Shown here one piece after another: positions 11,230 through 20,382 of a stretch of 64,000 bases of DNA. The position numbers were made by a program, and so were the translations under genes. Numbering within the stretch: the first letter of the stretch is position 1; each line of letters begins with the position of its first letter. The notes under the pieces are model-generated. The model was not told the DNA's origin, did no database searches, and was given only the letters and a program-made list of their open reading frames with translations. Origin of the DNA: Cycas panzhihuaensis. Lineage: Eukaryota > Cycadophyta. Where the stretch lies: NCBI GenBank assembly GCA_023213395.1, contig CM041465.1, forward strand, positions 208,203,741-208,267,740. Direction: 5' to 3'.

Positions 11230-11870
11230 CTAGTAGATCTTTTACTTTGGTTGTGGCTGGAACGAATATTTCCCCCTTCTTTGAGATTAATCCTCCTTGT
11301 ACTTGGAATTTTGATGTCTTCTGTTTTTGTATTGCTTCCAGTATTTTCTATGAAACCCTACCATTCTTATACTCCTTTATTAATTTGGGAATCCAATTGG
11401 GAGTTATTGTTGTTATGGCCATGATAGAAACTTCTTCCTATGTTAGCCTTTATAATGCATCAACTATTACATTTTCTTTTCTTTTCTTATATTCGATGTT
11501 GAAATCAAACGTTTGCAGTTTACTAACCCACTTTTGTTATTCGTCGGATAGTATTTTCTGGTTGAGAAAGTATTTTAAACTATCATGACCTATTCTAACT
11601 ATAAATTTTCTTCCTAGTAGGTATTGCCGCCATTGCTAAATAGCATGCATTATTGCTAACATCTCCTAATCATATATCGATTTCAATTTCTCCCTATTAT
11701 TTAGCTTCCTACATTTGTAAGCTATTGGATGCTCTTTTTGTAGCAATACTGCTCTGATTTCAAGTCCGGATGTGTCGCATTCTAAAACAAAAAGTTGGGA
11801 AAAATTAGGGAGGGCTAATCTTGGTGTCGTAACCATTGCTTCTTTGATTCTTCAAAATGCTTCTTCAGCC
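11230..11870 (-). pseudogene. G2 RNase H, decayed
   Basis: On the minus strand: LECDTSGLEIRAVLLQKEHPIAY near 11790-11720 (the E-C-D-x-S motif), then a KLNNREK segment, EMLAIMHAI-QWRQYLLGRKF near 11660-11600, then a DSLKYFLNQK block and ENVIVDAL-R near 11470. The order and motifs are those of gypsy RNase H. Stops replace several tryptophan and glutamine codons. Confidence 0.75.
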
Positions 11871-12690
11871 CCTGAATTCCTTCCAAATGCATCTTTTTTT
11901 GTTAAATCTATTAAGGGGGATGCGATGTGTACATATCCCTTGATGAATTTCCTGAGAAACCCGGCTGCCCCTGAGAAGCTTTCTTACTCCTATTACATTC
12001 TTTGGTGCGGACCAATTTATGATAGCTTGTGTCTTCTTGGGGTCAATCTTGATGCCTTCTCGCATGATGACATGCTTAGATATTCTAACTCCTCTTTTAC
12101 AAACAAATATTTCTTTTTGTTTATGTACAAGTGGGCCTTTTTCAATATTAAGATGACGACTCTTATGTGGTCCAGATGTTCCTCCTATGTCTTGTTATAT
12201 ATTAATATGTCGTCAAAAAAAACTAGCACAAGTCTCTATAACAGTGGTTTGAGTGTTGAACTCATCACGTCTTGAAATGTCACTGGGGCATTTGTTAGTT
12301 CAAATGGCATGACTCTGAATTCAAATAATCCCTCATGCGTACGAAATCTGCTTTTATGTATATCTTCTTCCCTTACTCTTATCTGATAATAGCTTGATCA
12401 AAGGTCGAGTTTCGTAAAGTATCTGGCTCCATAGATTTCATCTAACAAATCATCTATCCTCCGGATGGGATAACGATTCTTCCTGTTAGTTTATTCAATC
12501 CTCTATAGTTGACATACATCTTGTATGACCCATCCTTCTTTGGGTTTACTACTACCGGTGATGCATATGGACTTGTACTTTTTGCTATGATTCCTTGGAG
12601 TAAAAGTTTTGGAGTAATATTCTCAATTTCCCTCCTTAAGTGGTAAGGATGCCTATACAGCCGAGTGTTCACCAGAGATGCTCTCGGTAT
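11870..12690 (-). pseudogene. G2 reverse transcriptase, decayed
   Basis: The frame 12672-12454 has YPYHLRREIE-like RT entry (mutated), GIIAKSTSPYASPVVV, NPKKDGSYKMYVNYRGLN. After a frameshift: [29 protein letters not shown] and the catalytic box F-F-D-D (minus strand, 12220-12209), still intact. The downstream segment with FLRKFIKGYV-IASPL reaches about 11900. Stops and frameshifts make it non-functional. Confidence 0.8.
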
Positions 12691-12947
12691 TTAATTGGAT
12701 GGTATGCTCGTGTTCCCTTTTTGGTGGGAGCCCTTGAGGTTCTTCAAACACTTCATTGTGTTCTTCTATGATCTTCTGGAGGCACTGTTAAACCTTATGT
12801 TTAAATGTTAAGTTAATGTACTTTTATTTTTTGTAATATATGCACTTTTTACTTTAGGGGTGACTTATCACTTAAGTGATAAAGTGCACACCCACATTCT
12901 TTCTAGTGACACAACGTTGTCACTAAAGGGTCAAATGGACCCTCATG

Positions 12948-13107
12948 CACTTTTGCTCATAATCCAAGTCATGTATCTTGGATGTTTGACACTTGTCAAA
13001 CATCCAAGGCCTTAGGTGAGGATCCAAGCACTTTTGCTCATGATCCAAGTCATGTATCTTGGATGTTTGACACTTGTCAAACATCCAAGGCCTTAGGTCT
13101 CTCATTT
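12948..13107 (+). repeat. 80-bp tandem repeat with perfect hairpins in L2 LTR
   Basis: Two 80-bp units (starting 12948 and 13028) are nearly identical. Each holds a perfect 15-bp inverted repeat CTTGGATGTTTGACA with a 2-nt loop (arms 12977-12991/12994-13008 and 13057-13071/13074-13088). Just upstream are two more palindromes: TTATCACTTAAGTGATAA near 12867-12884 and TAGTGACA/TGTCACTA near 12904-12925. Minus-strand open frames here are only translations of the repeat. Confidence 0.85.
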
Positions 13108-13398
13108 CACTCTATATAATGAGACCTCTCCTCATTGTCTCATAAGTAGAGTTTGAGTTGTATTGTTGTGCTATAAGTTTGCTAATCAAGCTGTTTCTTC
13201 TTGGGAGGTTGGACCAATTCCAACTCCACATATTGGGTATCATTTTCTCTTGCTCCTATTTCTCTTTATGCTCTTTCATGCTTTCATGCTTTCATGCATT
13301 TTCAGTATTATGCTTGTACTTATGATCTTGGAATGTGATCGCCGCGGGCGGAGATGTTGTCTGTCGATGGCACCCTCTCCACTACTGCCTCGAGGTTT

Positions 13399-13452
13399 TG
13401 GTGTGATGGTAAAGTTTACATGGTATCAGAGCCGACCCCCGGGTTCCATTCC
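13399..13452 (+). promoter_or_regulatory. tRNA-like A box - primer site - B box
   Basis: TGGTGTGATGGT (13399-13410) fits the tRNA A-box consensus and closely resembles the D-arm region of tRNA-Gln genes. GGGTTCCATTCC (13441-13452) resembles a B box. The gap of 30 nt is in the range used by RNA polymerase III type 2 promoters. The LTR end and the primer site TGGTATCAGAGC lie between them. CGGG-TTCCATT-CCCG can fold as a T-arm-like stem-loop. Activity is inferred, not shown. Confidence 0.45.
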
Positions 13453-13605
13453 CGTGCCGCGTTCCGCTGGACTAATTCCACGAGAGCGTGAGAGGGCGCA
13501 AATCGCCAGCACGGTGGGTGTGATCGCCGCGGGCGGAGATGTTGTCTGTCGATGGCACCCTCTCCACTACTGCCTCGAGGTTTTGGTGTGATGGTAAAGT
13601 TTACA

Positions 13606-14077
13606 GGCACATCTTCTGCTGCTATTTTGTATATGGATGGATTTTTCCTCTGGATATTTTCCATCTAGTGTGATGATATTAACTAGAACGGGGGGGAGGT
13701 GCTTGTAGACGATATTTCTGGCCCTTTTGATAAAAGCTTATGAATTGAGTCATGTAGTTAGTGACAATATTCCCCAGTGTCTGTAACCACTAGATGCCCA
13801 GTACTACATTGACTCCCCCGATTGGCATGGCCAACATGCATGTTGTTACTTCATATTCATTTATTTGTAGTTTTATCAATTTGCAATAGCCGCCACATGG
13901 TGTAGTTTTCTTGTTTGCAATCAAGACTTGGAATGTATTTAGTGGTTAAATTAGAATTACTAATTCTTCTGTTGTTGCTTTATTAATAAAGTTGTGTACT
14001 ACCACTATCAACTAGGACCAATACTGGTGCCCCTTTTAACATTCCTTGAAATCTCAAAGTTTGCGGCGTGGCGTATT
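13606..14077 (-). pseudogene. G2 protease, decayed
   Basis: Minus-strand translation from the LARD insertion point leftwards gives a TLRFQGMLKGAPVLVLVDSGST stretch (broken by small shifts) followed by HNFINKAT, with the Asp-Ser-Gly triad intact near 14010. Then come segments around VLIANKK, CMLAMPIGGVNVVLGIQWL and a following MTQFIK, typical of gypsy retropepsins. A frameshift after DSGST and later stops break it. It is separated from gag by LARD and from RT by L2. Confidence 0.7.
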
Positions 14078-14082
14078 GCCCT

Positions 14083-14472
14083 TGTTAGAAGTTAATGTTT
14101 AATGTGTCCAAAGTGCTTAGGTGAATGTCATATCTACGAGTCAATATTATAATATTAGTGTAATGCGCATTTGTGCATCTAAGTCGTCATTAAGTCATTT
14201 GGTCAACAAGTAGGTGATATGTCATTGGTTGCGTTAAAGGTCATTTGTCCCACATGTAACTCAAGTCATCCTACACTCTCTCACTTATGATCTATAAATA
14301 AGTGGTTGAGGTAGAGTGATACATAATTGAGTGAAGATGGGGGTTATTGTGATGTTATTGTTGTGGTGCCATCATGTAGACATTTTGGTACGAGTTATTG
14401 CTATCATAGTATGTTCATGATACTCATTCTATTGTTCTTGAATATTGAATGATCTCTTTGAATATTTCAACA
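14083..14472 (+). repeat. LARD 5' LTR
   Basis: Begins TGTTAGAAGTTAATG and ends ATTTCAACA, immediately before the primer site. TATAAATAAG near 14294 is a likely TATA region. It matches 17984-18371, and a third family member is at 63012. Confidence 0.9.
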
Positions 14473-14484
14473 TGGTATCAAAGC
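14473..14484 (+). other. LARD primer binding site
   Basis: TGGTATCAAAGC directly abuts the LTR and differs at one base from the tRNA-Met-type site TGGTATCAGAGC. Confidence 0.85.
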
Positions 14485-16713
14485 AGGTTGTTTGTTGAAC
14501 TTATCATTCTACAAGTTCACCAAGTTATTGATGTGTGTCGAGGTGGCTCTGTAGAGTTGTTTACAAGATTTGAGGATCTAATTTTGGAAGGCCATCATTG
14601 TTACAAGTTGTGCCAATCGTGATTGTGGTTGATGCAATACAGAATATTTTATCAGGTAACACTGTTCCTTTGCTTTGTGGAGAAAGCTAAGTGCTAGGGT
14701 TTACTTTGGGAAGAAATTAATTGATATGAATTTATGAAGTATGAACCTGAAAAGATACAGGAATGAATTTGGTGGCCATTGAATTCTGTTTAAGTGAAGG
14801 GTTTGTTCTTATTAGGGCTTGTGTTGGAAAATTAAAGTTAAAATTATCAAGTTTTAGTACTGTCGTAAAGCCCACATGCATAGAGTTTATGAATAAACCA
14901 TGACTACAATTGAGAAAGAAATCTTGTATTGTTGCCCTGCCATAGATAAAGAATAAAATGCCAATTATTGACATTTAGACTACAAAAATAGGGTTTACGT
15001 GAAATAGTGAAGAGATCTTCCCTCACAAAAAGAAATATGCCAAAAACCATGCAACCGTGAAGAAATCTAGCCATGGAAATCGAGACACTCAGGGTTGATC
15101 TTGGTATGGAAGTCAAATGTTAGCCATTGATAATAGTTGAAATGTCACAGGGATTCCTACACACAAAAGGGCGTACAAGGCACAAACCTGGTTGTAGCAG
15201 AACAGAGACAAATCGAGTCATCAATGCAGACCAGCCAAGAAACATGTGTATTGATGTAGCTGAACATATGGCATGATTGGTGAAGATTGAGAGTGGTTCT
15301 CTACAAGGGGGGGATCCATACGTTCTTGTGATAACTGAGAAACAACTAGCAAAGAGAAGAAATCTGTCTGTAGTGAAAAATGCCTTCTGTAAGCACTCAA
15401 GAGAACTGCATAATCCATAGAGAAGGAATAAGGGTGGCCCATAGTAGAAGAAGAAGCTTCTCCGAAGATTACAAAAACTCGTAATTACTGTGGATTCGTT
15501 TTGCAGAAACAAAATCCGAAGAGGAAGTCATCCAAACGGAAGCCAAACTTCGAAGTAAGACCTTTAGGAGCCTTAAAACCACCTCGAGAGATATCAGGGT
15601 TTCCACTAATTGAAGAAGATTTGTGTATGATTCTCCAGTTCTAGACTCTCAAAATCTGTCAAGAAGGCTGCCAGTCATAAAACCCTCAGTCGAACAATTA
15701 CCAAATTGAGATGGAGTGAGAAGATGGCCATCAAAAGACTGTTCAAGCACTCCCAATTCCTTTCGTTGATCTTTCGTAGAGATTTCGTTGTCACTATTTG
15801 TTGATATCTTAAGATTTTTGCCAACTAATTATTCATGGCTCTATATTAAAATGCTCCTCTTAAAACCACACTTCAAATGTTATTTGCTCTCTGTAGCAAG
15901 TATTTCTCCATGGTAACAGGGCAATATTCATGAATCGATATTCTTTACTAGAGTGACGAAGACACAGAAGAGTAGCAGGCGCACATACTAGAGTAGAACT
16001 ACTCAGAGAAGACCTTCGACAATCATGAACCGTGAAGACCCTGTGCAAGCAGCTAGCCAAAACCCTTTGTAGAGAAGAAAAAGGATGCTTGAATGAACCC
16101 CTGGATCACCTCTGGAGCATATTAAGTCGTGGAGATTGCATCATCATTTGTCAATAAGCCTGAAGACAAAGACGAAGCGAATGCCGCCATGACGGATTTC
16201 TGAGTCACAGAGAACAAAATGTTCACAGGCGTGATTTCAAAGTAAGGGCTTATTTTTTTCAAAGTTATCAGGCAAATTCAACTGAATTGGAATATCTCTT
16301 TAAATCCACGGACGCCAAAGTCATTAGGGCAGATTTGATTTCTTTTTTTTTTTTGCAAAGTCAAATTTAGAATTAATCTAATTGGAATTTAGTTTCAAAT
16401 CCGCCAACCCCTTACCATTAAGCCCTTGGTCATATGAAGTCTCAATATGACTTGCCGCTAACATCCTAAAGGGGCTAACCTCCTAATGTTAACATTTTGT
16501 TCTTCAAAGGGGTTCCCACACATTTTTACTTCATATCTTTGCATCCAGGTATCCATTTTGCAAATCGTCTGAGCCATTGGAAGCGTATTTTAGATACGGT
16601 CATTTTGGTACATGATTTGAAGGTATTTGCTCCAAATTTATTAGAGATATTTCAGTTTGAAGTGGATGCATGAATCTTGGATAGTGTGCTTTTGATCAAC
16701 TCATTCATACATC
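14485..16713 (+). other. LARD leader, no recognisable coding
   Basis: This 2.2-kb stretch has no protein similarity that I can see on either strand. Minus-strand open frames around 14900-15500 lack family motifs. A T-run with pyrimidine-rich sequence lies near 16340. Such long non-coding leaders are common in large retrotransposon derivatives. It may contain packaging signals, but nothing specific can be pointed to. Confidence 0.5.
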
Positions 16714-17974
16714 ATGGAATTAAAAGACATCATCTCTTTTGTGCCTAAAAGGAATGAATATTGGTTAACAGATTTTCCATTTGCCTTACCTAAGTACACA
16801 AGAACAAATTTTCATTTTTGGGCAATCAAAATGCAAAGTATATTTGTAGGCAAAGAGTTATAGAAAATCAACTTTGGCGGTACTACATTGATTGACATAG
16901 AAGGGGAAAAAAGTTTTAAGAAAAAAAACATATTAACAATTGATGTTATGCTTGCAGCATTTGACAAAGAAAATCTTCCCTCTTCATATCAATTTCTCAT
17001 TCATGCAATTCATGATACTGACACTATTAACTAGGTATGGAATTTGTTGAAGGATGCATATGAAAAGAGCCCTCAAGAGGTGCAAGAGGCTCTTGAAAGG
17101 ACAGACAAAACTATTCACAATTGTAACACAGGTAAAGAAGATTATTTAGATGAAAAGGTATGTGAAGAAACTAATAAATATGAAGAAACCACTATTGAAT
17201 GTGTTGTTGAATCTAAGCATGATAAGATTGATGATTTGGCCACTAATGAAGGTAATCAAGCAATAGAAATTTCCTCAAATGAATCTATTGCTTCAGGGGA
17301 GGATAAAATCGAATCTGATTGCTTTGTTGAAGATAAAATTGGTACAAACACAATTCCTGATTTGACTATTGGATCTAACTAAATTATTCACAAGTTGATG
17401 AAGACTTTGCTCCAAAGATTGAAGGAATTGTTAATAAAAAAGGAGAACACATACAGGTTGTGGATATTGATGATCATATTTCAAGGGATGTTGATTCTTC
17501 TTTTGTTGACTTATCTTCAAATTTTGACATTGGTTCAATAAATCCTGATCATACTCATGTTGAAGAAAATAAAGACAAATAGGTGATGATTGAATAGTTG
17601 ACTGAAGACATGCTCGATATATACCACAAGTTTCAAGATATTTTTGATAAACACATATAGGATCACCTGACAGATCTACACCAAGGCCAAGTTGGTTTGA
17701 CCATGGCCTACTATACGCTTTGTATGATGAAGGATTCATTCTTACAAATGAAGATGAAGAAAGTCAAGTTCAAGGACCATCAATCTAGAAGACTACTTCA
17801 AGAACAACACTGCAAGAATCAAGATGAAGACCAAAGTGAAGATATTGTCTTCAAGACCATTCCAAGATCAAAGCGTTGTAAATTCAGAATCATATGTCAG
17901 TTTTAATCAATCCATAGTACTTAGTATCATGATGTCTCTAAAATTCAATTTTTGTTCTATTGACATTAAACATT
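16714..17974 (+). pseudogene. LARD gag-like remnant with acidic tail
   Basis: From the ATG at 16714 the translation contains TRTNFHFWAIKMQSIFVGKEL, split here as TRTNFHFW and AIKMQSIFVGKEL. This recalls the N-terminus of copia gag (xNYxxWxxxMxxxLxxxxLW). Stops occur at about 16861 and 17032. An open stretch 17044-17382 follows, starting MLKDAYEKSPQEVQEALER and becoming strongly acidic with repeated ENKYEE-, DKIE- and EDKI-type segments. A further acidic segment continues in another frame to about 17640. I see no zinc knuckle or enzyme domain. Confidence 0.5.
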
Positions 17975-18371
17975 AAGGAGAGGTGTTAGAAGTTAATGTT
18001 TAATGCGTCCAAAGTGTTTAGGCGAATGTCATATCAGGAGTCAATATTATAAAAGTAGTGTAATGCACACTTGTGCATCTAAGTGGTCATTAGGCCATTG
18101 GTTAACAAGTAGGTGATATGTCATTGGTTGTGTTAGAGGTCATTTGTCCCACATGTAACTCAAGTCATCCTACACTCTCTCACTCATGATCTATAAATAT
18201 GTAGTTGAGGTAGAGTGATACACAATTGAGTGAAGATGGAGGTTATTATGATGTTATTGTTGTGGTGTCATCATGTAGACATTGTGGTATGAGTTAATAC
18301 TATCATACTATGTTCATGATATTTATTCTATTGTTCTTGAATATTGAATGATCTCTTTGAATATTTCAACA
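17975..18371 (+). repeat. LARD polypurine tract and 3' LTR
   Basis: AAGGAGAGG at 17975-17983 is the polypurine tract. The LTR runs from TGTTAGAAG at 17984 to TTCAACA at 18371 and is followed by TSD GCCCT. It matches the 5' LTR along its whole length. Confidence 0.9.
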
Positions 18372-18376
18372 GCCCT

Positions 18377-19500
18377 GTAATAGCCTGCAAGGATATCTGC
18401 ACGTTATTTGTGTCCATTTGTAATAGTTCCTCTTCTTCATCTTCTTGAACTTGTTGCTCTTCTTCTACTATCTCTAGTACTTTTATGTCTCTGTTGTTCA
18501 TCATAAACACCGTTTTGGGCTGGCATTGGTGTTCTTTGTTCCATTTTCCACCACATTAAAACACGTTCCCTTCCTTAAATGTTCTTCCTTTGTTATACCC
18601 CCACTTTCTCCTATACTCATTATTATTAATAGAGGATCTGCCTTTGTTCCTGATTTCATCTAGTTTGGATTTTGATTATGATTTTGATACGTCTGTGATT
18701 CATATTTCCAGATATAAGTTGGACGACTCTCCCTTAGTTCTACCTCGACATTCTTTGTTATTCTAATTGCTTCCTAGATGTTTGGGGGATCCATTGCTTT
18801 GATTTGAAATTTAAGTTGGCTCTTCAATCCGCTGGTGTACGTCTCCATGATACATTCTGATGGTATTCTCTTTTAGACTAAACACTGGAGACTTTGAAAT
18901 TGCTCAGTATACTCCTGTACTAATCCTTGTTGTTGTAATCTAGTTAACTGTGCAAAGTAATATGTATTCCACAAATCTTCATATTGGCCAATTAACCCTG
19001 CTTTCAAATTTTTCCATGTTTCTTGAATTCCTGAGTTTATCTTTAACCACCAATAGTACCATTTTAAAGCTCTTTCGTATAGACGCAAAGAGGTGGCCTC
19101 CATTTTTTCTTTTTTTGATAGTCTATATACCTAGAAGTATGTCTCTATTTGTAGTAACCAACTTCTAATATCTTTAGATTTTTTTGAATCGAATTTTTCA
19201 AGTGCGAATTTTATTCCCTTAAGACCACAGTCTGCTTGCTAGGCCTGTCTCTCAAATGTGATCCCATTGAATCTCCTTATGTTCCTTTGTGGACCATTTT
19301 CTTGACCCTCTTGATCGACCCTTACATCTACAAATTTTGGTCCTTTATCAGTACTCGATTATTCCCCTTCTTCTATACCACTTTCTAACCTCTAGATTCT
19401 TAGTGTGTCTAAGTTTCCTTGTTCTCCCATGAACTGATTCAACCAGTATTTCATCAACTTGGAGAGATCATTGATCTCATATGTTAACTTATCTACCTTT
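18377..19500 (-). pseudogene. G2 gag, decayed
   Basis: The minus-strand frame 19103-18873 shows the gypsy capsid core: LYERALKWYYWWLKIN, then TWKNLKAGLIGQYED, then a YFAQLTRLQQQG and EYTEQFQSL segment. Upstream (about 19200-19110) a KFDSKKSKDIRSWLLQIETYF-like stretch joins it after a frameshift. Near 18545 a WNKEHQCQPK segment resembles a damaged zinc knuckle. Downstream an acidic EEEQQVQEDEEEELLQ linker runs into the LARD insertion at 18377. Several stops are present. Confidence 0.75.
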
Positions 19501-19620
19501 TCTTCGAAAGCTCTTGTTTGGGGCCCTATTTTCTTGGGAATAATACCTTTCCTAGATCTTAGTTTTGGGGGGGAGCGTGGAATTAGGCTCCTAATTTTGC
19601 CTTAGTTTCTTCGACTTCCT
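19501..19620 (-). other. G2 leader and gag start
   Basis: Short sequence between the inner primer-site copy and the recognisable gag. No clear start codon can be assigned because the frame is damaged. Confidence 0.4.
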
Positions 19621-19877
19621 GCTCTGATACCACTTGTAATAAACCATTACACCAAAACCTCGAGGTATTAGTGGAGAGGGCCCCCCACCAAGTAGACCAT
19701 TACCTTCCCCCCTAGTCAAACAGACTAGTCCTGCTTTCACCAGCGTTCATGTGCCCCACAGGCCGTAGCTACGATGGCGTTTTGTGCATCGACGATGTTT
19801 GGTGCGTCACCCATTCACCCCCCCATAAGCAGCGCTGCCCCCATAGGATTCGAACTCGGGTCTTAGCTCTGATACCA
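19621..19877 (-). promoter_or_regulatory. G2 duplicated primer site enclosing a tRNA-like module
   Basis: Two copies of the primer site (minus strand TGGTATCAGAGC) lie at 19877-19866, two bases from the LTR, and at 19632-19621, 245 bp apart. After the outer copy a B-box match GAGTTCGAATCC occurs at 19857-19846. Before the inner copy an A-box match TGGTGTAATGGT occurs at 19654-19643. The segment CTCGAGGTTTTGGTGTAATG next to the inner copy matches the 3' end of the L2 LTR. The module reads as a circular permutation of the L2 arrangement. Confidence 0.6.
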
Positions 19878-19879
19878 CT

Positions 19880-20377
19880 TGTAGAGATCCAACTTCCTCT
19901 ATCACTAATATTATCCCAAATTTCTATGAAGGGTTTACTGACAAATTACAAATGATAACCAAAAGTATAATATTGAAGTGCTAACAATAGTAAATACACG
20001 AGCTAAGTTGACAAGAAATGTAGTCCACAGGGCTAGTCAGTGCAGACCTTAATATATCTAATTCACCCAATACAATGTTTCAGATGAATAACCTTCTTTG
20101 AGGTGAGGTTACCTCTAGAAAATGTAGCCCAGAGGATGAGCTAAATGTAGCCCTTAAGCTGACTTCATTGCCAACAAGAACAAGTCTTGAATGATGGTAT
20201 GGAATGGGGACTTCAACCCCTATATATAGATGTATTCAACCTTCTAAAGGAAGTTGGTCAAAACTGGGACAGTTCCCTGAATGAATCTTGAATGAAGTCG
20301 GCCAGAATAAAGGTAAAAAGTCGACCAAAAGACAAGCTATAACCGATGAAGATAGAAGGGAAATTAGGAATGTAACA
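19880..20377 (-). repeat. G2 5' LTR
   Basis: The minus strand starts TGTTACATTCC (at 20377) and ends GGATCTCTACA (at 19880), two bases before the primer site. It pairs with 9452-9948. TSD copy ACATA follows at 20378-20382. Confidence 0.9.
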
Positions 20378-20382
20378 ACATA

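Larger units (their letters stand above)
12786..13605 (+). mobile_element. Small LTR element L2 (LTR, PBS, leader, LTR end)
   Basis: A complete insertion flanked by GGCAC at 12781-12785 and 13606-13610, lying between RT and protease of G2. It consists of a 635-bp LTR (12786-13420; starts TGTTAAACC, ends TTTACA), a primer site TGGTATCAGAGC (13421-13432), an 86-bp GC-rich leader and then a second, identical copy of the last 87 bp of the LTR (13519-13605). It codes for no protein. It may be a deletion derivative of a larger element or a tiny TRIM-like element with a shortened 3' LTR. Confidence 0.8.
14083..18371 (+). mobile_element. Non-autonomous LTR retrotransposon (LARD), 4.3 kb
   Basis: Two LTRs of 390 and 388 bp, a primer site, a polypurine tract and a perfect 5-bp TSD (GCCCT at 14078-14082 and 18372-18376) define a complete insertion between gag and protease of G2. 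The 3.5-kb interior has a gag-like N-terminal segment and an acidic tail but no protease, integrase, RT or RNase H. It would depend on another element's enzymes. By eye the LTRs differ at roughly 30 of 390 positions, so the insertion is not recent. Confidence 0.9.
9452..20377 (-). mobile_element. Chromodomain gypsy element G2, minus strand
   Basis: Two related LTRs of about 497 bp bound a minus-strand gypsy pol. Order from right to left: LTR, primer site, duplicated primer-site module, gag, protease, RT, RNase H, integrase, chromodomain, polypurine tract, LTR. TSDs are AGATA (9447-9451) and ACATA (20378-20382), one mismatch. Removing the element restores the G1 integrase frame, which supports these limits. 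Two later insertions sit inside: L2 at 12786-13605 and LARD at 14083-18371. The chromodomain places it among plant chromoviruses. Confidence 0.85.

Noticed and set aside
11118-12275. Forward open frames of 80-167 codons
   Set aside because: They are antisense to the G2 integrase, RNase H and RT and carry no family motif.
12923-13105. 60-codon minus-strand open frame with an internal repeat
   Set aside because: It is a translation of the 80-bp hairpin repeat in the L2 LTR, not a protein gene.
13399-13452. A tRNA gene
   Set aside because: A and B boxes are present but no acceptor stem, anticodon arm or 3' end can be folded, and the primer site occupies the middle.
12786-13605. Cassandra-type element with 5S rRNA boxes
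   Set aside because: The LTR is longer than in Cassandra and I see no 5S-like block; the boxes at its end are tRNA-like.
14732-16060. Minus-strand frames of up to 130 codons in the LARD leader
   Set aside because: No recognisable motif, and composition looks like untranslated leader; kept only as a note.
18328-18510. 60-codon minus-strand frame
   Set aside because: It crosses the LARD/G2 boundary, so its C-terminal part is LTR sequence; only the acidic N-terminal part belongs to G2 gag.
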